From Paulownia fortunei (Eukaryota; Streptophyta; Magnoliopsida; Lamiales; Paulowniaceae), in contig CM033121.1 in assembly GCA_019321725.1 (NCBI GenBank), forward strand, positions 13,020,001 to 13,084,000: a stretch of 64,000 bases of DNA, read 5' to 3'. The position numbers were made by a program, and so were the translations under genes. Under the pieces are notes generated by a model, which was given only the letters and a program-made list of their open reading frames with translations, was not told where the DNA came from and did no database searches. Every line of letters begins with the position of its first letter. The first letter of the stretch is position 1. Below are positions 34,446 to 46,904 of this stretch, in pieces.

Positions 34446-35075
34446 AGGTCCATATTCAAATAATGTATGGTTGTTTCCAGATTTATCCCTGTTAAATCCT
34501 GGGCAGACCATGCGAATATATCCATATTTTCCCTCGGGAAGTTCACCAGTAGCTATGCCAATTGCTGACCCAGCTAAGTGTCAATTCTAGTTATCTTCTG
34601 AGATTCACCAGGAACTAGCTCAACTGTCATCATTAGTTCTTTATTAGGCTACACATGATGTTCGACCTCATCATCTTGTCCTACTTTGCTCTTTTTCTTT
34701 TCGCAGTCTCCCCCTTTAGGAGCGTCTATATTCATTATCTCTTCTTTATCTGCTCATTTTATGGCCTCCACATAACATTTCTGGGTAGAATATTGATCTC
34801 TCTCTACTTCTCCTATGGCCTCTCCCATTGGGAACTTCATCTTCATATGATAGGTAGATTAGTACCACCTAGAACATATTAAGCATAGGTCTATCCAATA
34901 TGACATTATATGCTGATGGTGCATCCACTATAAAAAATCATACCATCCTGACCTTTCGTAGGGGTGGCGAGCCCAATGCTACCGACAAGATTACCTGTCC
35001 TTTGGGTTTAATTGCTCTACCTAAAAGGCAGAAGAGTAATGTTTCTACAGGCAGTAACTCAGCTCTTAATTCCAT
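34446..35075 (-). pseudogene. Tat protease-to-RT linker, decayed
   Basis: Only scattered minus-strand matches to the linker between protease and RT (for example an AWSAQD-like segment near 34500, in the place where the family has FAWS..DMPGI). No open frame. Assigned by position. Confidence 0.5.
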
Positions 35076-35525
35076 TTACTTGAAATAATCATAAAATAGA
35101 ATATCTGTAGAACTCCCTGTATCTAAAAAAACCCGTACTATATCATAATTAGCGATGGAAACTGTGATAACCAGAGCGTCATTATGTGGGACCTGTAATC
35201 CTCTCTCATCTTTCAGTCTGAACTGAATGGATATCCCCTTACCTACATGGTTAACCTTATGTTTTTCTTCCTGCCAGAACCTAGCTGCTCTGGTATGAGC
35301 TTTCCTAGCTAGATGAGAATCTCTATCCGTAGGTCCTTCCATGATCATATAGATTGTTCCCCTTTTAGGAGGAGTCGATGGGGCATTCTCCCTCTGTTCG
35401 GTTCTTTCTTCCACCCTTGGGTCCTCCCTCGGGGTGTTATGCCAGTTCTGTCCCTTTCTCTTCTGACCTCTTAGTTTCTCTTTATCTTTGTATATGAATT
35501 TCTTCAGATGTCCTGTCAGAATCAT
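35076..35525 (-). pseudogene. Tat gag C-terminus and aspartic protease
   Basis: 149-codon open frame. A basic gag tail (KDKEKLRGQKRKGQ) leads through RGTIYMIMEGPTDRDSH, the conserved entry to the Tat protease, to HNDALVITVSIANYDIVRVF and LDTGSSTDILFYDYF. The catalytic D-T-G-S-S codons lie at 35109-35123. The frame stops soon after this loop, so the protease is truncated. Confidence 0.88.
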
Positions 35526-36865
35526 CCTTTCAATTTCATCTTTTAAATGATAACAACCTTTTATGGTATGATCATAATCATTATGAAACTGACAAAACTG
35601 ATCTGACTTAACTCTTTTGGGAGCATCCGAATAGGTTTTGGGCCATCACAAAGTAGAATGCCTTTTTAAAGTGACCAGCATCTGCTCACGAGGTATGACC
35701 AGAGGCATGTATTTCTTATATTGCAACTAAGGTCCTCATCTTCTTTCTACTCTAGGTCGATTAACTAGATTAAAATCAGCCTTTCTCTCATCCTCTTTTC
35801 TTCTTTCCTCCCTCTTTGTTTTTTGGGCTTCTTCCACATTAATGTATTTTCCTGCCCTGACTAGTAATTCATCAAAAGTTTTGGCAGGTTTCTTAGCCAA
35901 TGACCTAGAAAACTCACCATCTTACAGTCCTTAAGCCAAGGTATTTGACAAGACATCCTGCGAGGCTAATGGAACCTCCAGCGCTACGGTAGTAAATCTC
36001 TTGATATAACTTTTGAGCACTTCATTCTCCTTCTGCTTAAGATTGAATAGGGTCAATGCAGTCTTTTGATGCTTCCTAAACTGGAAAACTGATGTAATAA
36101 TGCAAAGCTGAACTCATCAAAACTATTGATAGAGTTCATAGATAGCTCACTAAACTATTGTTGGGCTGATTTGGCCAATATAGTAAGGAAAACTCTACAT
36201 TTCACTCCATCTGTATATTAGTGTAGGAGGGCTGTATTTTCAAATCTACAAACGTGATCCCATAGGTCTGCGGTCCCATCATACTCAAAATTTAGCGGCC
36301 TGAAGCTAGAAGGTAACACGTCCTGCCATGGAGAAGGGAATCCTTTTCTTTTGCACCATCACCTTTCCTGCCATCTTTTGCTTAATCTCTCTCAATTCCT
36401 AGTGGAGATTGTCTACTTTCTGCGACATATCCAAATCAACATCTATCCTAGGTTTCCCATCACTTTTCCCCAGAACAACTGAGGTGAAGCTTTCTTCATG
36501 AATAGTCTCCGCGGGTAAAGGCTTACTTCTCTTCCCAATTGCCACACCCCTTCCTGTAGCTGAGGAAGGGATTGTGCAACCTTTTTTTGTTTCAACATTG
36601 TGTTAACCATGATAGTGATCATACCCTACAGCTATTCTAAAGTAAGTGCAATGGGTGTGCTGGAGCCCAAATCCCCCCTTCTTGTACCTCTTTGAACTGG
36701 CGGGAGTTGGGAGACAGTGGTTGGAGTAATAGGTGGTTGTTCATCCTTATCTGCACTCTGTGCATCCGTATCTCTCTCCCTTTCTAGAAGTTCCTGCATC
36801 TCTTCGTTCAAGTTTATGTTTATCTCCTTATTAGCCATTAAGTGAAATCCAAAATCTCTTAACAA
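35526..36865 (-). pseudogene. Tat gag, decayed
   Basis: Starts MLRDFGFHLMANKEININLN at 36865 with an acidic Gln/Pro/Thr-rich stretch, then broken frames: PFPWQDVLPSSFRPLNFEYD-like near 36330, YDGTADLWDHVCRFENTALL, VKCRVFLTILAKSAQQ and FSELSMNSINSFDEF near 36200-36110. These match the retrotransposon gag core of Tat elements (YDG..DP..H...F, RVFL..L...A..WF..L). Further on, ETCQNF and GRKIH match the region before the nucleocapsid. Many stops. Confidence 0.8.
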
Positions 36866-36955
36866 ATTTAGAAGATTATTAGCAAAAAATTACGTATAAT
36901 CCCAGAAAATTAACTAAGAACTTGTAGTAACCCAAACTCACGCCTCCACTCAATT

Positions 36956-36975
36956 GTTTCCCACACACAACACCA
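36956..36975 (-). promoter_or_regulatory. Primer-binding site of Tat element
   Basis: On the minus strand TGGTGTTGTGTGTGGGAAAC starts two bases after the 5' LTR. It resembles TGGCGCCGTCTGTGGGAAC, a site recalled from other plant Tat elements, with most differences being C to T. The primer tRNA was not determined. Confidence 0.5.
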
Positions 36976-36977
36976 CT

Positions 36978-37758
36978 TGATGATGCTAGAAAATCCAGCA
37001 ATAATCAAGAAATATTTAATTAAATAATAATACCTTAACACGAATGAGCCTTGCCCTAAATGATCCTGCAAAGTGCTGGGGACTGCCCAGCATAAATACT
37101 CTGACGCTTAAGGCAGTATAAATGATCAAGAGCCTCAATCAGTTTATCAATCAATCTTTTTTTTTCTATTAATATCAATATATCCGAGAGAGAGGAAAAT
37201 CATACCTTGCATCCCTTTTTGTAGCAATGCAGAGACAGTAGTTGAGTAAGGAAAGAATTCTATTACCTTACGAGGATAGGGCTAATCCTTAGGAAAGATA
37301 TAGCCAATCCCCTAAAATCTTGTTGATTAATATGGAATGATTCCTTTTCTTTTCTAGAACCCTAGCAAGAATAAATCATATACACGTATTTACCTTTGTC
37401 CTGAGCTCACCACCCTATTTCAGCAGCTCGAGCACAATGCCGGACATAATATCATAGATCTAGACTAAACCAGCTTGGATGTCCCAGTCAACTCAGATGT
37501 GGAACTAAACCAGCTCAGATGTCCCAGTCAACGCAGATCTAGAACTAAACCAGCTTAGATGCCCGAATCCATAAGGCAACTCTACCAACTTCAGCCCAGA
37601 CACCCTAATCGATAAGGTAGATCTGACCAACTCAGTCTGGTTAAACCATCTCATCTCAACTGATTAATCAGCCCATCACCAGTAATCATTGAATACCCAA
37701 CTCAGATTATGGGCCATGAGAGGCCCATTAGGGATGTGTCCTTTTCCTAGCCACATCA
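36978..37758 (-). repeat. 5' LTR of Tat element with 40-bp tandem repeat
   Basis: 781 bp. At 37464-37567 a 40-bp unit beginning ACTAAACCAGCT occurs about 2.6 times (starts 37464, 37504, 37544); the 3' LTR has it once. Confidence 0.9.
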
Positions 37759-38143
37759 GTAGTAATATATTCCTCATTCTTGGGAGATGACAATTCTGAT
37801 TCAAAAATGCTTTCTTCATTACATTTGTTTGGCAGAGAATGATATTTAGATGGAGAATCTAATTATTTAATTTGAGTTTTAGTGTTATAAATTTTTAAAT
37901 TGAAATAAAAGAAATCAGTTACTCCAATAAGTTAAAAACTTTGCATCTAAGATCAAGGGGATCAAAGTCTTGATTTGACTGTGGTATTTCAATTATTTTC
38001 CTATTGAATTTGCGACAATTTTCGCTTTCTTTAGATCTCATGTCAAAGGCGATGATGAAAAACTTATCCATGTTCATGTAAGAAATCCAAAACCCATGAT
38101 GTAAAACTATTTTTTTGTAACTAAGTTGGCATTATATCGGGAC

Positions 38144-38164
38144 ACAAACACACACACACACACG
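38144..38164. repeat. (CA)n microsatellite
   Basis: About ten CA dinucleotides with one interruption before CGCACC. Confidence 0.9.
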
Positions 38165-38512
38165 CACCACAAGAAATTGGTATAATTTCATTATCCAGGC
38201 TTTTATTTCTTTCAAAAATTAAAATACATTTAAACTACAAGTACCCAAATCTGTAGCAGAAAAACTCCTTAATTATCATGAATTTTATGACTATCATACA
38301 AACAGTAATTTCAAGGCTTTAAACAATACTTAAAACTGATGCCAAAAGCTTATTAGTTTGTGGGGTTCTCCCTTAATAATTTTTTGAGAATTGACTTGAT
38401 ATGTCACTACAAACAATGTGATTAGCATAACAAACACAAGAATAGATAGTAGATAAGAAATCAACTAACTAAAAGGTCTTCATGTTTTTCAATTGCGAAA
38501 GTGTATTGTCTG

Positions 38513-38980
38513 CATTATCCTATGCAAAGTTTAGATGAGACATAACCCTAATTGTAAAGAACATGTGACGGGTTGGTTAGGTGTATGATCAGCAGTTCAG
38601 ATCGGAGCTTCTACAATTTCTTAGAGCTATATGGTAAGGAATTTTCTTTGTATCGTTAGATATCGGGGTGTGGATATTATGCTTTTAACTGGAATACACA
38701 CGTAAATTAGTTGAAATACGTACAAACTCCTATGAATATAAGATTAGAGATTATTTTATGCAAATATTAGATAAGACTAAACCCTAATCTGAGGGGTTGG
38801 CTAATTGTACAGGAGAACATGTGATATATGAGTGAGGTGTATCATGATGATGGGTTCAATTTTTTCCAATTTCTTGATGTTAGACTGTAAGAAATTTTCT
38901 TCGAATTTCTATATCTAAGGGTGTAGATAATATGCTTCTAATCAGGCTAGAGGCAAACTAGTTGAGGTGCACTTAAATTG
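38513..38980 (+). repeat. Divergent tandem duplication, unit about 220-240 bp
   Basis: Two units share, in order, TTATGCAAA(-), TAGAT(A/G)AGAC, CCCTAAT, GGGTTGG, ACATGTGA, CAATTTCTT, AATTTTCTT, TATC, GGTGT(G)GAT, ATATGCTT(C/T)TAA and TTAGTTGA(A/G). Not matched to any element. Confidence 0.7.
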
Positions 38981-40540
38981 ACATGACCACATGACTAGAA
39001 AATTACAGAAAAAAATAAAAATAGATAACACTTGAAAGTTTTGCTTAACATGTAAGTCACAACTTTGAAAGGACTGACTTCTCTAGGAAATTTATGAAAA
39101 CAAATAGTAGGATTTTTTTGGGGTTCTTTTTCTTACCTTTCTTTGTTTAAATCAAACTTCATCTTGACGTGTAAAGGCATTTATGTGTTGATAAAAATCT
39201 TTCCTTTCAAGTAGTCCAATTCGTCAGCATTGTTGAAATGCAAAACTTCCAACTCAAAAGGCTAATTGCATGCAAGGAGACCTCTAAATCTGTTCCACAA
39301 ATTGTGGTGCTTATCAATATAATGGTAAACATTTTGAAACTTCATTTCTTAAAAAAGTATTTGTTGTAGACATATAAAAGAAAAAAATTAATATTGTAAC
39401 GTACGGATTGTATGTAAGTAAAAAACCATAGAGATGGTTGTTATCGTCAAAGGAGATTTGAGAAGTAACTGAAGTGAAGTGAGTATGCTGATGCAAATTT
39501 CCTTAAAATAGATTTTGCCTCTACATTGGTGCTAACAGGAATATGGACATCTATCTTACAAAATACAACACTTCTTTCAATAATTAATATAAAGCTATAT
39601 TAATCTTGTCGGACAAACCAAAATTTGATTATACTCTTTTCAAAGAGGAACAAATTTTTTTAAAATAATTAAAAGTTATTTTTGAAAGAGCTTAGAGAAG
39701 GAAAAGATAGAAATAAATTAAATTGAACTGATTTGGAGGGAAGAAAATGTAATAAGGGGGTCTCTATTTTGTAGGCTTTTATGTGTACAATCCCAAATAA
39801 CCATCCATGTCACTTGATCCTGATTAATTAGGATCGGTAGATCGCACGCACCTCTTAAGATCTAGCATCGATCTAGTGGTTCAGATTGCACCTCTTTGTG
39901 ATGGTCCATGAATCTTGCATGCACCTCTCACACTCAAATGGACGTGTCCAGTCAACACCATGCGTAAGTGTTAGTGAGCAATCACAGCCCTTCACTCGTG
40001 ACTTATCAGCACCTGCGTATTCAGTCTTGTTCACTTGCTACCCAATAGCATGGTGGCATGCCACACGAGCGCCACTTGGATATGTTTGGAATGTCATCAA
40101 ACCATTCCACAGTGTTCCAGTTTGATTTTTGAAAAATTCAAAGCTCCATAGCTCCTCGTGACGACACGTAATTACGAAGTGCAAATTGCACCTTAGACCC
40201 CAATTTGACCTTTGCGACGTGCACGCGCGTGAAGATATGCAGACTTTCACTACTCTCGTAACTCCTAAAGATATCTAAAGGTCCATTAAAGTGTATCGTG
40301 AAGAGAGCTCTTCAACTTTACTTCTCTCTTAAGTGCAATTATTTATAAGCTAGTCAAATTAACTTCGTATTTTTCATGTGGGATATATTCCCACACTAAG
40401 GGACACTCTCTTAAGCTTGGAGACTTTTTCAACTTACATACTAATTGGCCCCTATTATTCCTACAATCCCCCACGTGAAATGAAGAAGTCAACATAAATC
40501 TAAGGAGAAGAACTATTGAAAGATAGTGCATCGAGATAGG

Positions 40541-42484
40541 TAGCTTTTACTTTGAACCTTTATTAGTAAAAGCCTATCACACTCGCTTGGCTAATTAGTG
40601 AACTCAAAGTTTTGAATTGTCAGCTGTTATTATAAGCCCAGTCAATAAACTTCACACGCTACCTCTTATATTAAGTTTGGTTCTCTATTGTATTTATTAT
40701 TTCAGCCTTAAACTCTCTTGGGTTTTGAACTTATTTTAGAAAATCTACCTAAGATAAATTCTTATAAAACTAGCCTTGTTCACACTCACATAGGTAATGT
40801 CCTAGATGGAGTATTCTATTCTACTCCGCTTATTTTTGTACAAGATATAGACATTATTAAAAGCAATGCTTATCATTAATAACTAGTCAACATTTATTTT
40901 TATTGTAGAAATCAGAAAGAATTATATTCCTAAGTATTTCTCATCGATCCATTCCTAACTAGTTTTCCTATAAACCTAGTCCTTGTTAGAGTAGTGTCCG
41001 GCATGCAAATTATTGACCACTTTCATACTCTTGTTGTGAACAATCTTATTCAAAATATATTAATTAAATGACATCTCTTTATCTTTAATTTCATTTAGAC
41101 CATACATAGATATGAGGGCATCATCGTGCATATGATGATGATCATAGAATATTCTTATTTGGCTTTAGTCTTAAACTCATTTCGAGTCGAGGGTTTATTA
41201 AGATAAGATATCGATAAGTCCAATAGATTGGTGCATATGTTGCATGCTTGAAAGGAGGATGTATCATTATATAGGCATCGACCTGAAAATGTTAGTGTAA
41301 GTGTGCGGGTGCTTGTTGGAGAACAAGTACATCGAACAAGCACATTGGAAATTCTCAATTGGAAACTTTATTTATTCGAATGAGAATTTTCAAATTATGA
41401 TATTGCATTAATTAGTCCTTAGACTTGAGGTACCATGGTAACCTTGTGCATGACAAGTTGCACTTTGATATACTTCCTGATTGCATAATAATCATAAGAA
41501 ATTTATAATGTGTGTAGCATCTTCATGTATGGAGGTTAATGAATGACCAACAAAGAACCCATCACCTATGTAGTAGAAAAGGTTAATCTTCTATGTTTTC
41601 ATAGTCGCTTATCTAAAAGACCTTGGCCAACATAAGATGAATATTAGACGAAGGTTTCTAATAATTCATCAAAAGGTCAATGTGACTTGATATATAATCA
41701 TAGTTATTAAGTCAAAATAGAGTTTTAACTAATTATCCATGCTCTAAACTTAATTGAGAGATTAGTTGTCGAAAGTATCGCATTAGCATGGCACAGGTAA
41801 TAGAAATAGATTTGCTTGTTATTGACCTAAAATTAGGTAGTCATGATGCACTACTAGGTACTTCCCATGACTTGTAAAGTTCTTGGAATTAAGGATTTAA
41901 TTTCAAGATTGTTAATTAATTGAATTAGTTAATCAAAATATTAATTTATTCACTACGTTTCAAGAGTTGCAAGCTCACTGGTAGCTTGGTTATGAACCTA
42001 AGGGGTCATAGCAAATCGGAATAGTCCATTTTTAATCTAAAAAGTAATCCAAGGAGTTAAATTAAGTTAGATAATGGAGATTAATTAACTAGAGCTAGAA
42101 TTAATTTAAAAAGTTAAATCAATTCATCCAATTAAATATTTTAATTATTTAATTGAACTTACTTAAATTTAGGGGCTCATATGGAGTGAATTAATTAGTT
42201 GATTGGATCAATTAATTAATGGACTTAAAATTAATTTAAGGAGTTAACTAAATTTTACCAATTAGATGATATGATTATTTAATTGGACCTAATTTAATAA
42301 GCTAGCCTAAATGAAACTAATTAATTAATTCAATTGATCAATTAAATAAATTGGGCTTGATTAATTGATGAAGATCAACTAATTCAACTATAACTAAATT
42401 AATTAAGGTCCAAGCCCAAGCTTATGGGCTTGTAAGAAAGACCCATCGAGGAGTCTTGGAAAGCAAAGACAAAGAATCCTAGGA
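40541..42484 (+). repeat. LTR-like repeat block, copy 1
   Basis: From about 40660 to 42730 it is collinear with 61480-63543 in the same orientation (landmarks: GGTTCTCTATTGT; CTCACATAGGTAATGTC; TTATTTTTATT(G/A)TAGAAAT; AATTATATTCCTAAGT). From 40984 it also matches the copia LTR (TGTTAGAGTAGTGTCCGG), including the AT-rich AATTAATT tracts. About 320 bp before the LTR start are shared by both blocks but absent from the copia copies, so this is either a related family with a longer unit or an LTR with conserved flank. Confidence 0.6.
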
Positions 42485-42730
42485 CATGTATGGTTTTCGT
42501 TTCAGTGAGGTTTTTTCTTTCCATTTTGTTGAGATGAGGTTTCAAGGTGGAATTGGGGAATGTTTGAGAAATGAAAATATGGTTATTTGTGATGAAAAAT
42601 TGATAGGATGTAGAATGAGATTATGTTTGATTTAGTATGTTGTTTGATTATTTTTGTATAAAAAAATGTGATAAAATCAAGAAGTTGTTTGGTTTTATAT
42701 TTTTCAGAAGCAATTTTTTCATATGCAAAC

Positions 42731-44499
42731 AATATAACAATCCAAATCATTATTACTAGTGAGGCCTACTCTTTATTTTAGACAAAAATATTCTGACCAT
42801 TTAACTTTTGGTGGGTCACGCTTTTTAATTTAAACTAAAAAATGTAAAATGCTCTCAGAAGGCATGATTGGACATAGTGTGAGATTATTTTCCTCATTCT
42901 AATTTATTTATTTATTTTACCTGAACCAACAAGCATAAAAATGGTCAAGTTTGAACCAAAAAAATTGAAGTAAGATCCAACTCGGTCTTAGCTCAAGGCC
43001 ACCATAAGGTTAGCATCCCCAACTACATAGTAATAAGAACATATTGAGTAACAACTTCTAGCATCCAATTACAACTGCATGTATGAGAAATAGACTACAA
43101 AATAGTCATCCATTCATCAATTTTGGAATAAAACGCAAGGCATACACATCAAAGTACAAAAAATATTCTTGATATGTTCATGAAGTATCAACACGGCCAA
43201 TGATAGGTCGTTCATATTACGTGACCAAATATTAGCCCCATACAGTACCCCACCTAATTCAAACTAGTGGATTGTTCAAGCAAAAATATCTATGGGGGAA
43301 TAAAAGTTGTGGGAACCGAATCTACATAAGTTGCCAACTAGTACATGATAAACATATAGCATAGTCAACAATAAGCAGGTCATGCAATGGAGCAACCACC
43401 CTCTCCTGCAACAAAAACTCAAGAAACTTATTATCCTCTGACACACCCTAGTGGCAAAGGTGACATGACGAGAAGTCAAGGAACTTTCTTTCATCACTAA
43501 CCTGACTCATTATACCAAAGCTATCCCAAATAAAATATAGTCCACGATGAAAAAAAAATACATAATCAAGTATTATAATAATCACTATATGAGAAGTCAT
43601 ATTATATTGCATGTACATAACACAAATACAAAAAATATGCAAAAATACTAAACTTGTGAAGTTACATTAACATTACACAACTAATCCCATAATATTCAAA
43701 CAAATGCAACATATGAAACAACTACCATTTTTCAAATTTTTGTGTTATACATAGTTGTACATGTAGCATAAACATAAGCAACAAAGTTTAGAAAAATACC
43801 AGTTTCTCAAGTAGGCATGCAAATAGGATAAAGACCACAAATAACATCAATAGACAACAAAGAAATGCACAACATGATAATGGCAATGGTGTGGTTCGTC
43901 GTTGTTGAAACCAAGTTTTCGGCATGTCTCCCTACTGTTATGTTATAGATTTGTGGCACTATAGGGTGAGCGATGGACCATGCATGTTTTATCCCAATGC
44001 GGTTGTTGAGTCTGTAGTGTGATTTACACTACCATGACCATTGTGCCTCTCTATCCATACATTCACCCACAAAAATAATTTATGGGTGATCAATTTATCG
44101 TGGGCAGATGAAAAACCACCTTCCATTGTTAGACTCAGTCCTAGCCATATGCATGACCATATGGCCGACACCACATGAGTAAATTGGTGAACTAGTAGTA
44201 GTCATTCAGGGAACAATGTTATGTGAGACAAAAATAAATAATTCATATCATCCAAACAATATGGATTCACACACCATAGACAACTATAATGAGAGTGCAA
44301 TGTTAAAAGGCCCCTAAAATGAAAAATGTAAGCATACATTATGTGCTTAATGAATTGTGGATCCTATGGGCATACTTACACAATTTTACTTATGGCCATA
44401 CCAAAAAATAACATGGTTCACCCTTCAAATAGAGAATAAGTTCGACATCTTCTTATCCATCAAAATTTTTAGGGAGGTTATCATTTAATATTAGCCCAT
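42731..44499. other. Non-coding part of the Harbinger element
   Basis: No recognised coding sequence. Short minus-strand open stretches (43276-43642, 43989-44174) show no transposase motifs and lie downstream of the transposase C-terminus. Confidence 0.4.
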
Positions 44500-45740
44500 A
44501 TTACTGTTGCCAACGAGTCATGAAAAGTAACTTGAACATCAATATCTTGTTGTGATGCATGCAGGAAATGTTGTTCATCTTCTTTATCATTATTGTTGTT
44601 GTGTTGTGGGTGAAACTCCCCATTCTCCACATAGATGTAAAATAAGTCATCCCAAAAGTACTTGTGAAAGAAATTGTGAAAAATACAACATGCAATAAGA
44701 ATTTCTTCTTATTGGCACAACATACGGAGGCATTGGCCCTTTCAGAATTGAAAATTTACCCTTAAGAACATCTAAACTACATTATATGGAATTACATAGT
44801 TTTGAGTGGCATTTGTTGACTAGTTCATTGGGGCCACGTGCTTCTGAGTTATTCCCACACTATTGATTGATATGACATTTGTTGTTGATATGGCGCTAGG
44901 AAATAAGAAAAGTTGCAATATCTGGAGTCCACAAGGTGGCATTTATCTTTGATAATGAAATGAAGAAATAAGTTTGGAGATCGTCATCGGTTTCAAGGAA
45001 AGTATAAAGAAATATATATCTAGGTAACTAACATTTTTGTTCATACCTTGAGAGGGCCATGGGAAATTTGCATCCTTGTCAATACGTCGATCAATACGCG
45101 GGAGTCATTGGCACTACCCTTCCAACCGGCCAAAACCTACATAAATATTAAATTAAAATCACATATGGCCATCCCATTTTAGGAGACCTCCCATTTTATC
45201 AAATGATACGCATTGTGTTTGTGTGCAGGGCCTAGGAGGACACAAAAGGGTACTATTAATTGCACAAACACAATCCTACTCCATACGAATTATGGGAACA
45301 ATGTTTAACTAGGTCAAATGAGAAATAAATGAAGGTTATAACAAAATAGTTCAATAGGGGAGCATATATAAGATTTTGACATTCACATTATACTTTGAAG
45401 TAAGGGAAAAATAAGGGATTGGCCAAACTCTTGGGATAACCATTTTCAAAGTTTTGAGGGGAAATTAATTGTGGAGCCAACTTATTTAATACCTTGCAAA
45501 CTTGTTTCAGAAGTTGTGAAATTATCTCCAAGGAATGTTGAAAGTGCTCATAGCTAGTACATTGCCTAGTACAAAAGATAACAGTGGTGAGAATATTACA
45601 ATAGATTCCCTTACCCCAACTCTTGTAGTCCGACTAGGCCTTAAATATTCATTTTCACTCAGCAAATTGCATAAGTCATTCAACGCTTGTTTGTTAATTC
45701 TTAGAGCATTGAGAATGCATTGGGCATGGAGTTGCACATA
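44500..45740 (-). pseudogene. Harbinger transposase (DDE_Tnp_4 type), split by introns and decayed
   Basis: Minus strand. 45737-45522 gives CILNALRINKQALNDLCNLL followed by SENEYLRPSRTTRVGVRESI, the N-terminal region before the catalytic core. At about 45290-45240 VCAINSTLL occupies the place of the first catalytic block (family GA-I-D-G-T-H), with the Asp replaced by Asn. An exon at 45136-45047, bounded by TGTAG| and CAAG|GTATGA on the minus strand, encodes VLAGWKGSANDSRVLIDVLT with the second Asp (45101-45106). KCHLVDSRYCNFSYFLAPYQ (about 44965-44900) and VLKGKFSILKGPMPPY (about 44760) follow. Such enzymes cut and paste with 3-bp target duplications. Stops and the lost Asp show it is inactive. 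Confidence 0.85.
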
Positions 45741-46904
45741 AAGTCCTTTGCTATGTCTCCCTAATCATGGTCACTAAAGGTGGTTGTGAGCAGTTGGCCA
45801 TTATGGAATTACATATACATGCATTAAAGAAGGACAACCATCGTTGGTATGTCCTACCAGGCATCATCTTGCCTACTAAGAATCGGTTTCTCCACAGAGG
45901 CTAGTTGTTTCCCCTTCTTAGTCATCTAATTTCCAATAATTTGTAACAAATAGTTCAACATCAACAAAATGTATATGTCTATAGCATAAATAGTTAGCAT
46001 GAGTCTAATCAAATGTGAAGTTTAATAGAAAAAAATTATATTTAAAATAACCCATCTCCTTATTATTCAGTTGAGAGAAACTTTGATATTTAATATTTTC
46101 CATGAAGAATGACTATGATGTCTATTTGTATTATGCACAATTAATTCTTTGAAAAACTTAATTTAGGTGTGATAAATTGGCAAAAATCAAACCATTTTAG
46201 CTTCACAAATTATTTTCACCTTATTTCCATTATTAAATACAAACATTGTTATGATATTTTTTTCAACATAAAATAATACTTCCTCTACTTCAAAATAATT
46301 CTTTCCTTTGCTATAGTACAAGGTTATTTTTTTAATATTTTAAGTAACTTCTCATATTAGTTACTTGATAATTTTTCGGAAATGAGTTTTCAAAATCTTA
46401 ATATTTGTAATGTTTTTTATATTATTCAATTAATATCATATAAAAAAATCTACATTATTTTTTAATATTAAGAAAAAATAAATTGAGCAATTAATTATAG
46501 AAAATGAGTCATATTTTTAAGAAGGAATAAGTGTAAAAAGATCTCACTTGTTGACCATAAAATCTAACCAAAACCAATGTATGACAAAACTTCACTCAAC
46601 TCTCTTATTTAACTCTTATTCTTAAACCTTTAATAATGGCACATTTTATTGTGCATGTTTCTTTGTTATAGACACATCAACAGGGACATTGAACGCACAC
46701 GTTTCTTTGCTATACACATATAATATCTTCTATTCTGACCTTGCAGCTTTAAGCTTGAACAAGAAATCATCAGGAACAGTAAAATATGCCCCAAAATAAT
46801 AATCTCAATAGCCCACTAAACAAATTGCATATAATAGTAATAATCTAATGATTCGCCCTTCTCATTTCTTAGTGAGATTGGAATAACAGAAGATATTCAC
46901 CAAA

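Larger units (their letters stand above)
27243..37758 (-). mobile_element. Tat-lineage Ty3/gypsy element with antisense gene
   Basis: Direct LTRs (27243-27894 and 36978-37758) whose minus-strand ends are TGATGTGG and (A/T)ATCA, with likely target duplication GTACT (27238-27242) and GTAGT (37759-37763), one mismatch. On the minus strand the order is primer-binding site, gag, protease, RT, RNase H, a second RNase H, integrase. Then come minisatellites and an antisense spliced gene, and the polypurine tract before the 3' LTR. A second, archaeal-like RNase H and antisense extra genes mark the Tat lineage. Coding parts carry many stops. Confidence 0.92.
37759..40540. other. Intergenic region without recognisable gene
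   Basis: No coding frame with a recognised motif on either strand. It holds a CA microsatellite at 38144-38164 and a divergent tandem pair of about 220 bp (38513-38980). 39810-40330 is less AT-rich, with several CACGTG/CACGCG-like words, and 40375-40480 contains TGTGGGATATATTCCCACA and CAATCCCCCACGTGAAATG, which look like part of an old retroelement leader. The open stretch 39886-40125 has no supporting motif. Confidence 0.45.
42485..46885 (-). mobile_element. PIF/Harbinger element
   Basis: Contains a decayed Harbinger transposase on the minus strand (44500-45740) and, beyond it, a block (45720-46885) that is the inverted counterpart of 24690-25960. The left margin CATGTATGGTTTTCGTTTCA (42484-42503) recurs at 63302 with the following 230 bp, and may be the element's terminus, since plant Harbinger elements often begin with a GGCATGT-type sequence. 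A matching inverted end near 46.9 kb was not found, so both limits are approximate. Confidence 0.6.

Noticed and set aside
34127..34882. Plus-strand open frames rich in hydrophobic residues
   Set aside because: Antisense to the Tat reverse transcriptase and linker; apparent membrane segments are a by-product of the opposite strand.
39886..40125. 79-codon open frame with His/Ser-rich start
   Set aside because: No family resemblance and an equally long open frame exists on the opposite strand.
45535..45741. Plus-strand open frame of 68 codons
   Set aside because: It is the antisense shadow of the Harbinger transposase N-terminus, which has recognisable motifs on the minus strand.
42485..46885. 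Terminal inverted repeats for the Harbinger element
   Set aside because: TTTCAGTGAGG at 42502 and TTTCTTAGTGAGATT at 46872 are similar but in the same orientation, not inverted, so they do not define element ends.
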